Assembly: GCA_031772625.1 (NCBI GenBank)
Contig: CM062820.1
Span: 91,476,421-91,540,420, forward strand
From: Pinus tabuliformis
Taxonomy: Eukaryota > Streptophyta > Pinopsida > Pinales > Pinaceae
Length of the DNA stretch: 64,000 nt
Reading direction: 5' to 3'
Shown here: one piece after another, positions 62,201 to 64,000 of the stretch
Position numbering within the stretch: the stretch's first letter is position 1
Layout of the letters: each line of letters starts with the position of its first letter
Program-made: the position numbers and the translations under genes
Notes under the pieces: generated by a model
Told to the model about the DNA's origin: nothing
Seen by the model: the letters and a program-made list of their open reading frames with translations, nothing else
Databases searched by the model: none

Positions 62201-62293
62201 GAGGAGAACTTGCGGGCTGCTCTTGGAAAAATGGGAGTTAATGGTATTACTGTTGATGAAGTGTTGCATAAAACTCGTGAACGTCACTACCAG
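14176..62293 (+). CDS. PRIM2: DNA primase large subunit (PRIM2/p58), partial gene, eight exons
   Basis: The gene encodes the non-catalytic large subunit of eukaryotic DNA primase, which works with the small subunit and DNA polymerase alpha to make RNA-DNA primers in the nucleus. Eight exons (14176-14224, 14356-14403, 14528-14617, 14744-14803, 40150-40209, 61846-61920, 62019-62104, 62200-62293) join in phase to 187 codons. They match the family order from the TSTIxEKEKDRLTP segment through LKHGGRMQLGLFLKG, IRHNYGKEGKRTDYSPYSC and HGCPYRHFSEENL to HYQ. Cysteines in SFPLCMRHL, PYSCQK and HGCPYRH correspond to three of the four 4Fe-4S ligands; the fourth lies just after HYQ in relatives and was not found here. 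Both ends of the gene are missing: the first base completes a codon begun in an upstream exon, and the final exon(s) must lie beyond 62293. Introns of 25,346 and 21,636 bp are filled with transposons. All frames are open and all acceptors are AG. Identification is from remembered family sequence, not a search. Confidence 0.93.
14356..14403 (+). CDS. PRIM2: PRIM2 exon b (48 bp)
   Basis: The exon lies between acceptor ttattcag and donor GTGAGT. It reads IVETLGTWYLGPDYSK in phase 0, matching the primase stretch IVEALxxxYLGPDYS. The upstream intron is only 131 bp, in contrast to the giant introns further on. Confidence 0.92.
14528..14617 (+). CDS. PRIM2: PRIM2 exon c (90 bp), first Fe-S cysteine
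   Basis: The exon lies between acceptor actgcag and donor GTGATC. It encodes 30 residues including ISLKDIDNLANSSFPLCMRHL. The cysteine of FPLCMRHL aligns with the first 4Fe-4S ligand of the family (Cys287 in human). The following 126-bp intron (14618-14743) is a multiple of three and contains no stop in this frame. Confidence 0.94.
14618..14743 (+). other. PRIM2 intron c-d, in frame and stop-free
   Basis: This 126-bp intron has donor GTGATC and acceptor tatgcag. It is an exact multiple of three and reads through without a stop in the frame of the exons on both sides, so a retained transcript would add 42 residues right after the first Fe-S cysteine segment rather than end the protein. Whether it is ever retained cannot be told from sequence. 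Confidence 0.75.
14744..14803 (+). CDS. PRIM2: PRIM2 exon d (60 bp), followed by a GC donor
   Basis: The exon follows acceptor tatgcag and encodes 20 residues containing the primase signature HHLKHGGRMQLGLFLK. The family continues with GVGLKL, which is exactly where the exon at 40150 begins in phase 0. This places the donor at AAG|GCATGT, a GC rather than GT donor. Using the GT three bases later would break the frame with the next exon. Confidence 0.92.
15027..15313. mobile_element. hAT-type MITE, 287 bp
   Basis: The element starts CAGTGTTGCAAACATC and ends gattttagcaacattg, giving near-matched inverted ends (CAGTGTTGCAAA versus CAATGTTGCTAA). It is flanked by an 8-bp duplication with one mismatch, GTATGGGG (15019-15026) and GTATGGAG (15314-15321). 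It is too short to encode a transposase and lies in the 25-kb primase intron. Confidence 0.82.
15314..15835. other. Intron sequence, nothing recognised
   Basis: This lies between the MITE and the SINE inside the primase intron. A short direct repeat of ttctaattaaataattcc(t/c)cacccttaacctt type occurs near 15396-15475. No coding potential recognised. Confidence 0.5.
15836..16051 (-). mobile_element. tRNA-type SINE, minus strand
   Basis: On the minus strand the element begins near 16051 with a box-A-like segment (ggcaactcaattggtgatgg) and then a box-B-like segment (aggttcgaggttcata), the internal promoter of a tRNA-derived SINE. It ends in an A tail, seen as the T run at about 15833-15840 on the + strand. 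It is flanked by a 16-bp target duplication with one mismatch, catgagtaacattatt (15820-15835) and catgagcaacattatt (16052-16067). Length is about 216 bp. The parent tRNA was not determined. Confidence 0.85.
16068..16576. other. Intron sequence, nothing recognised
   Basis: No terminal repeats, RNA gene or coding domain recognised between the SINE and the truncated LTR element. Confidence 0.5.
16577..19693 (+). mobile_element. Gag-only LTR element, 5' LTR truncated
   Basis: Only the last 120 bp or so of the left LTR remains (about 16577-16697), followed directly by the primer site TGGTATCAGAGC. The right LTR is full (18580-19693). The interior carries a gag-like region with Copia-type features and a zinc knuckle CFRCGEFGHYS near 17872-17905. 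No polymerase region is present. The gag region is broken in several places. It belongs to the same family as 1936-6335. Confidence 0.87.
19694..21915 (-). repeat. Dispersed repeat, copy 2, split by a hAT remnant
   Basis: This is the inverted counterpart of 750-1935. The two flanking parts (19694 to about 20200 and about 21350-21915) match the copy in opposite order. The break corresponds to the sequence ttgggac, where the hAT remnant begins. No coding content recognised. Confidence 0.62.
20201..21350 (+). mobile_element. hAT transposon remnant with BED-finger relic
   Basis: The left edge begins catatttttaaaaaccagtc, and both sides carry many aaccagt/ccggt words, typical of hAT subterminal repeats. 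Inside, starting at the ATG at 20645, a broken frame retains a BED-type zinc finger: THCDM, MICK, CQKSIEGG and INRFKQHLAGIGGHV, with the Cys-x2-Cys and HLA spacing of plant hAT transposases. In-frame stops interrupt the finger (near 20672 and 20717) and the rest of the transposase is absent. The right edge is uncertain because no target duplication could be matched. Confidence 0.65.
21924..23094. mobile_element. Non-autonomous hAT element with gactcgg subterminal repeats
   Basis: The ends CAATGTTTTAAAACTCCGAC and (reverse complement) CATAGTTTTAAAATTCGGCC form an imperfect inverted repeat. The flanks carry a perfect 8-bp duplication CCTTTGAA (21916-21923 and 23095-23102). Clusters of the word gactcgg(c/t) on both sides, in both orientations, are subterminal repeats. 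The 1171-bp element has no transposase frame. A fragment of another hAT end is nested at about 22330-22432. Confidence 0.9.
22330..22432 (-). mobile_element. Terminal fragment of the same hAT family as 48195-52017
   Basis: This stretch starts CAGTGTTACTTGGGAGCG and runs through cattttcagaagctcc and ggtttgggagcga. It closely matches the inverted right end of the hAT at 48195-52017. Only about 100 bp remains and no second end or target duplication was found. Confidence 0.8.
23117..31373 (+). mobile_element. Gag-only LTR element carrying a nested relative
   Basis: The left LTR is 23117-24259, the primer site follows at 24260, and the interior is 24260-26190. The right LTR is 26191-26276 continued at 30341-31373. 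The split is caused by the element at 26277-30340. Outer flanks carry a perfect 5-bp duplication ACCTT (23112-23116 and 31374-31378). A purine tract aagagggag precedes the right LTR. The interior encodes a gag-like region with a Copia-type start (NYVIWKARISCLL) and a zinc knuckle CFRCGELGHYN; it is broken in several places. No polymerase region is present. Confidence 0.93.
26277..30340 (+). mobile_element. Nested gag-only LTR element
   Basis: LTRs lie at 26277-27394 and 29235-30340, with the primer site TGGTATTAGAGC at 27395 and the purine tract aagagggag at 29226-29234. It sits in the right LTR of the element 23117-31373 with a near-matching duplication (gaaat and taaat). Its LTRs belong to a distinguishable subfamily (tagcatcggaagtgctc). 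The gag-like region has a zinc knuckle CFRCGEMGHFASKC near 28485-28530. Several breaks are present and there is no polymerase region. The LTRs agree at roughly nine bases in ten where compared by eye. Confidence 0.92.
31379..31863. other. Unassigned
   Basis: No terminal repeats or coding domain recognised. It may belong to the Gypsy remnant that follows. Confidence 0.45.
31864..33477 (-). mobile_element. Gypsy-type LTR element remnant (gag region)
   Basis: Minus-strand open stretches at 31864-32292, 32705-33049 and 33025-33222 resemble Gypsy gag of the Tat/Athila kind (LMRFFINSF, DQRDWLK, SSIEEFLKYWGP). Just inside the right edge, minus-strand sequence of the tttttggggccattgccagg kind (about 33455-33477) resembles the primer-site junction of these elements. 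The copy is old and broken, with no complete LTR pair or polymerase recognised. Confidence 0.6.
33478..33717. repeat. Large inverted repeat (palindrome), arms about 85 bp
   Basis: The left arm 33478-33563 (starting tgttgcctcaaaatctag) and right arm 33634-33717 (ending agattttgaggcaaca) are near-perfect reverse complements around a 70-bp centre. The left edge abuts the Gypsy-type primer-site junction, so one arm is probably the end of that element's LTR. Confidence 0.88.
33838..37312. mobile_element. Non-autonomous hAT element with atatcgg subterminal repeats
   Basis: Both ends carry the 17-bp inverted repeat CAGTGTTGATAATATCG, and the flanks carry a perfect 8-bp duplication ATATAGAG (33830-33837 and 37313-37320). 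Clusters of (a)atatcgg/cgcgatat words lie within 130 bp of the left end and 220 bp of the right end. No transposase frame is recognised in the 2.1 kb that remain once the nested element 34192-35545 is removed. Confidence 0.93.
34192..35545. mobile_element. Nested non-autonomous hAT element with ggggac/ctcccc repeats
   Basis: The ends are CAGTGTTCCAC and its near inverse GTGGAACATTG, flanked by a perfect 8-bp duplication TCCTAACC (34184-34191 and 35546-35553). G/C-rich subterminal words (ggggac, cgctccc) sit at both sides of an AT-rich 1.35-kb body. No transposase frame. It lies wholly inside the hAT at 33838-37312. Confidence 0.92.
37321..38269. other. Unassigned intron sequence with a short tandem duplication
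   Basis: A unit of about 68 bp (tattaac.tttatattgttagag to gaatttgttgagctattata) is repeated at about 38038-38105 and 38107-38174. No gene or terminal repeat recognised. Confidence 0.55.
38270..39230 (+). mobile_element. LINE reverse-transcriptase remnant
   Basis: The + strand translation keeps the order of a plant non-LTR reverse transcriptase: MKWGCPFPLHHLGF (the QGCPLSP block), LISILLFSNDVICL (the LLxADDxxLL block, with the first active-site aspartate position altered to N), INLQKTKVLIFNG, YTYFGVQ, and ILYGLECW. Stops interrupt the frame (for example near 38408 and 38516), and neither endonuclease nor 3' tail was recognised. This is an old 5'-truncated copy in the primase intron. Confidence 0.8.
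39231..40149. other. Intron sequence before exon e, unassigned
   Basis: It may include the decayed 3' part of the LINE. A direct repeat is visible just before the exon: aactgcaattaacttg followed by gttgattagttg(g/a)tgtatg, at about 39990-40050 and 40090-40146. Confidence 0.5.
40150..40209 (+). CDS. PRIM2: PRIM2 exon e (60 bp), isolated between giant introns
   Basis: The exon lies between acceptor tatgttgcag and donor GTGAGA. It encodes 20 residues including GVGLKLEDALAFWRAEF, a well-conserved primase segment. It sits 25.3 kb after exon d and 21.6 kb before exon f, with only repeats and unassigned sequence around it. Confidence 0.94.
40646..42764 (+). mobile_element. LTR plus interior start of a third LTR family, truncated
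   Basis: An LTR of 874 bp (40646-41519) starts tgttggaaaatgtaactagg and ends tttttcaaca, followed at once by the primer site TGGTATTAGAGCTAAGG. The start matches the inverted LTR at 52802-54016. The interior from 41520 lacks recognisable gag or polymerase. Its 41760-42690 part is built of degenerate short words. A right LTR was not found before 45833, so the copy is incomplete. Confidence 0.72.
42765..44263 (-). mobile_element. Solo LTR, inverted, same family as 11182-12421
   Basis: Read on the minus strand it starts TGTTAAAATTGGCAACTAGG and ends in taccaaaaattaaca, like the solo LTR at 11182-12421. It also shares the ctctcggagag and caagatgtggc blocks. It is about 260 bp longer and its middle differs. 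No target duplication could be matched and no interior is attached. Confidence 0.75.
43795..43925 (-). repeat. Short tandem array (ggctagggct), 23-28 bp period
   Basis: Five to six units built on tgcggctagggcttgctttt follow one another within the inverted solo LTR. Periods vary from about 23 to 28 bp and the last units are degenerate. Confidence 0.8.
44264..45832. other. Unassigned, possibly LTR-element interior
   Basis: A purine tract (aagactaagagggag) near 45295-45310 resembles the polypurine tracts of the elements nearby, but no LTR follows it. No coding domain recognised. Confidence 0.4.
48560..48655 (+). repeat. Purine-rich degenerate repeat (gaggagcaag/gagctgag)
   Basis: About nine degenerate units of 9-12 bp built on aggagcaag and agagctgagg occupy the predicted 5' leader of the transposase gene, upstream of the leader intron. 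Confidence 0.7.
48660..48806 (+). other. Probable 5'-leader intron of the hAT transposase gene
   Basis: A consensus donor (cagag|GTAAGT) at 48660 and acceptor (aatttgcag|attc) ending at 48806 bound a 147-bp AT-rich stretch just upstream of the transposase ATG. The upstream exon would be rich in purine words (gaggagcaag). Splicing is predicted from the sites only. Confidence 0.6.
48841..51282 (+). CDS. hAT family transposase, 813 aa, BED finger plus DUF659 plus dimerisation domain
   Basis: This protein would cut and paste the surrounding hAT element. An acidic N-terminal region (31-60) is followed by a BED-type zinc finger (about 68-124: W70, C89, C92, H106, C124). The DUF659/RNase H-like core spans about 210-370, with D275 in VSDGWTNVKGKPLI, D336 in VITDNAPNCKAAG and the CxxH motif C360-H363. 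The C-terminal hAT dimerisation region (about 636-700) contains E665 in SSSAERCWSTY, so the expected D-D-E set is present. The tail (750-800) is Pro/Ser-rich. The frame has no stop or intron. The first ATG has a good context (A at -3, G at +4) but adds a hydrophobic stretch, residues 5-21; a second ATG at 48898 (Met20) also has a good context and gives a start at MVVESRKRRG. Domain assignment is from motifs, not a search. Confidence 0.95.
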   Translation: MDLSIFIGIFLFLVPFLVIMVVESRKRRGPETEEVDEEAGGSQIGENPSEEDVEGEHEGQKTKQDQTPLWKYVERPETGRGGGTTKFHCPHCNTDFTGSYTRLRRHLCGKRAWDGEKQIGIRTCDAVSTVDRAKYIKEEEDAQYKAKRSRGFFEPSSQRTPSASSQGSGYGHGGSGSSSLRRRTISDFLDEGCRNDVDSKIYRFLYANGIPFNVLRSPYWHEMVSAINDAPKGYKSPGYDKARTVGLDHEKAKISHSLNKMTSSWTDNGVSIVSDGWTNVKGKPLISVLAVSRSGPIFLAAHDYSDKFKTAINIAEALLETIERIGPYNVIQVITDNAPNCKAAGAIIEDRYPNIFWSGCLVHTLNLLLHDIVKNKNEQYQWIGDLYKRGKKMIKFITNHSNTHGLFRSHSRLELLKIARTRFGSYYLTFRCLLKVREGLASMVSSPNWQVLKERATNVADIAGFETVEEAALDGQFWTAVRQVLDFTKPIYNMIRFADTDKPVIGEVYEQMDTMLGEIKDIVNNRDPDLYNLIHDCVCERWKRLNLPLHCLAYILTPKYYSDSWLGKPAAGGGVRTKPHLDREVTKGYLDALEKLVPDREECAAVRLEIGRYFTGSGLYGNFHAMDDKDKFDSLTWWETYGGDGLLRKLALKVLAQVVNSSSAERCWSTYSYIHNVKRNRLNENRAESLVYVHYNLRLLSHYCDRANEDPTYKIWDNHPEDDNLEDGIVHMEELEDELVRDEAEAAAAAMPPPPPPSSSSSRGPSLVPLLSPPPSTPSRGGSSSGRRSGRETPRRPPRPTYTPGDSRGKGHL
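51283..51909. other. 3' flank of the transposase inside the hAT
   Basis: AT-rich sequence between the stop codon and the right subterminal repeats. It contains cttgactcttgactcttgactc (three short units near 51366) and presumably the polyadenylation region. Confidence 0.6.
52802..57434 (-). mobile_element. Copia-like LTR element of the third family, 5' LTR truncated
   Basis: On the minus strand the element has a full downstream LTR at 52802-54016 (tgttgtaaaatgtaactagg at its start), a purine tract (gttaagagggag) beside it, a reduced interior and a degenerate primer site (agagctaagg) at about 57170-57189. Only about 245 bp of the upstream LTR remains (57190-57434). An interior stretch at 56241-56444 has a Copia gag-like start (SSKFLAWKSRVGIVLK). 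No clear polymerase domain was recognised; the copy is old and broken in several places. It is inserted in the LTR ending at 52801. Confidence 0.78.
57435..61845. other. Primase intron before exon f, mostly unassigned
   Basis: The first part holds three degenerate units of about 32 bp (ccaaatattgtacaaaaatt, 57435-57510). The rest shows no terminal repeats or recognised domain. An acceptor-like site with an open frame occurs at 59568 (see findings). Confidence 0.5.
61846..61920 (+). CDS. PRIM2: PRIM2 exon f (75 bp)
   Basis: The exon lies between acceptor tataacag and donor GTAAGC. It encodes 25 residues, including ERFDKEYAYSIRHNYGKEG and then KRT. This is the strongly conserved RHxxGKEGKRTDY region of the primase Fe-S domain; the basic residues help bind the template and primer in characterised homologues. 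Confidence 0.95.
62019..62104 (+). CDS. PRIM2: PRIM2 exon g (86 bp), second and third Fe-S cysteines
   Basis: The exon lies between acceptor tgacacag and donor GTCATC. It reads DYSPYSCQKVIMSTP, then GVGDHHGCPYRHF, and ends with two bases of a split serine codon. The cysteines of PYSC and HGCPYRH align with the second and third 4Fe-4S ligands (Cys367 and Cys384 in human). Confidence 0.95.
62200..62293 (+). CDS. PRIM2: PRIM2 exon h (94 bp)
   Basis: The exon follows acceptor ctcaaaaag and ends before GTACAC. The first base completes the split serine; then EENLRAALGKMGVNGI and TVDEVLHKTRERHYQ follow. In the family HYQ is followed at once by (L/V)AC, holding the fourth Fe-S cysteine, so at least one more coding exon is needed. 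None was recognised up to 64000. Confidence 0.93.
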
Positions 62294-63247
62294 GTACACT
62301 GGATGTTCAACTATTTCATCTTCAGTATTTAGGGGTTTATAAAAGACGAAATGTTTCCCATAGCAATGTTAGTTAGTTTTCTTGTCAAAATATTATCCTT
62401 GTATTTTATGTAGAGGTGTGAGCCCAAATTGTGCAGTAGTATGATATAGCAAGTGCAATTTTGACCAGTTGATTAGCTTATACAAGACAAAGGTCTACAT
62501 TGAACTATGAGTAATTTAGTATCGAGGATGGTTGTGGATTTGTAGAGATGCTTATTCTAAATAGTATTTTATAGAGACTGGCTAATTTTATATTTTGCCT
62601 ATCAACATTTGGTTCTATGTATTGTGTTATAGAAGTTTATTATTCTAGTTATATTGTGCTTGTCTTCAAGGGCTTGCCGCCATTTATCAGTTTGTTTTAA
62701 ATAAGGCTGTATGAAGGCCAAAGACTGGGATATCAGCACCACTGCGCTTCTCAATTGTATTTCTTTTTTCAAAACCTTGGCTCAACCATGAGATAGCTAG
62801 TGAACGTTTGGCCAGCTATATCAGCATGTGACAAGGCAAAGACTTATCTTGGACTTCAAAGCATTATAGGACAGGTAATGCATAATTTGGGTATTTATTA
62901 TAGAGGTGTGCTTATATTATATATTCTGCATTTTATCCTAGAGACCTATAATGTTGTAGTTTTGCTGCCCTTGATTTGGAAGAGTTTGTCTCCATTCACT
63001 TGGCTATTTAAAGTAGAAAGAATGATGAAGATCAAAATTGAGTCATTGACAATATACTAATGCCACACACACACATGCATTTCCATGGGAAATATCTTTA
63101 TATTCCATTTGAGGAATATATATTTTCTGGTCCTCAAGGGATTGCATTGACTCAACAACAAGGTTAGAAGCCATTACAACAAAGTTCATCATGTCACTTG
63201 TAGGAATTGAATTTAGGTGGGGAGGATAATAACCATTCCTCCCTATT
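62294..63247. other. Primase intron after exon h, unassigned
   Basis: No recognisable final primase exon and no terminal repeats. An open stretch at 62800-63060 does not match the expected continuation after HYQ. Confidence 0.5.
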
Positions 63248-63700
63248 TGTTGATTTGGGTAGCATCGGATGTGCTCTAGCTCCAAAATTTTGTAGAGGGG
63301 CTAGAATACATGAGATCTCTAGAACTTAGAAATCGTTTGGAGAAATTCCATCTGGATGAGGAGTTATTAAAATAATTAATATTTTTATTGGGTTCGTAAG
63401 TCTAAACATAGGAAAATAAAAATATTAATGTGTATTAATAAGAATATGGGTGAGAAACTTTTAAGTGATGAGGATCAAGCCTGTTTTAATTTTAGCCGTT
63501 GATTAAAGATTAGATTACGGTCGTTGATTCATCAACAGGAAAAGTATAAGAGGAGGCTCGAGGTTCAATTGGAGATATACCAAGAGATCAAAGATTTCGA
63601 CTTTTTTGGGGCGTGGTTTGCTGAGAAAGTCGAGCTAAGTGATCTGAGTTAAAGTGAGAGGGGCAGTTCAGCAGAGGGACCCGAGTCTAGGGTCGAGAAT
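63248..63700 (+). mobile_element. Partial LTR of the gag-only family
   Basis: The stretch starts tgttgatttgggtagcatcgg and follows the family LTR through the taagtctaaac block, the tggagatataccaagagatc block and the gtgagaggggcag block, then diverges at about 63665-63700. It is therefore truncated or interrupted near the window end. Confidence 0.8.
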
Positions 63701-63802
63701 ACATAGCAGCTAAGTTGCACAATACCAGGAAATGAGTACGAGTTTCCGAAATGGGAACGGGTACGAAATGTGGCCCCCCCAAATTTTAGAAACCGGGAAA
63801 TG

Positions 63803-63855
<53 letters not shown>

Positions 63856-64000
63856 GACCAGTGTGGAAAAAGTCAAGAAAAAATCGAGATTAAATCCCCA
63901 AAACACGTTTTTTTTGGCTGGCCGATTAAATCGGCCGATTTTTTGCCGATTTTTTCCCAGTTGAAAAAGTTGGGATTAAATTGAAAAAGTCGGGATTAAA
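63701..64000. repeat. AT microsatellite and unassigned repeat at the window end
   Basis: An AT dinucleotide run lies at 63804-63852. After it, words such as gggattaaa and ggccgatt recur several times in the last 100 bp, which resembles the subterminal repeats of the hAT elements in this window. No end or target duplication can be matched because the window stops. Confidence 0.55.

Noticed and set aside
62800-62877. Candidate final primase exon with an AC(D)KAK motif
   Set aside because: The ACDK resembles the ACxxxF expected after HYQ, but no AG acceptor gives that frame from the phase-0 end of exon h, and the following residues do not match the family.
63649-63964. Open frames with IYIYIY repeats
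   Set aside because: They are translations of the AT microsatellite.

Overview
The window looks like nuclear DNA of a seed plant with a very large, repeat-packed genome, most likely a gymnosperm. One host gene is stretched over at least 48 kb by introns of 25.3 and 21.6 kb. About two thirds of the sequence can be assigned to transposable elements, many nested in one another. The gymnosperm assignment is an inference from intron size and repeat content, not from a species-specific marker.

Host gene: eight exons on the + strand, at 14176-14803 (four exons), 40150-40209 (one) and 61846-62293 (three), encode 187 consecutive codons of the large subunit of DNA primase (PRIM2/p58 family). They carry three of the four cysteines expected to bind the 4Fe-4S cluster. 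The N-terminal exons and the exon(s) after the motif HYQ were not found here. One 25.3 kb intron appears to use a GC donor.

Region by region: 1-749 unassigned. 750-1935 is one copy of a dispersed repeat whose inverted copy lies at 19694-21915. 1936-6335 is a complete-looking gag-only Copia-like LTR element. About 7150-12636 is an older non-autonomous LTR element on the minus strand, broken by two solo LTRs (8310-9434 and 11182-12421). 14176-14803 holds PRIM2 exons, followed by a 287-bp hAT-type MITE and a tRNA-type SINE. 16577-19693 is a second gag-only element. 20201-21350 is a hAT remnant with a BED-finger relic. 21924-23094 is a non-autonomous hAT. 23117-31373 is a gag-only element with a relative nested in its 3' LTR (26277-30340). 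31864-33717 is a Gypsy gag remnant with a palindrome. 33838-37312 is a hAT with another hAT inside it (34192-35545). About 38270-39230 is a LINE reverse-transcriptase relic. 40646-45832 holds an LTR with primer site and an inverted LTR of another family. 45833-52801 is a gag-family element split by a complete hAT transposon (48195-52017) with an uninterrupted 813-codon transposase. 52802-57434 is another minus-strand Copia-like element. The window ends in a partial LTR and an unassigned repeat.

Most noteworthy: the apparently intact hAT transposon with perfect 8-bp target duplication and all key residues; a set of related gag-only LTR elements with no polymerase region; several hAT groups that share end structure but each carry their own short subterminal word; and the PRIM2 gene, whose reading frame is preserved across this repeat load.
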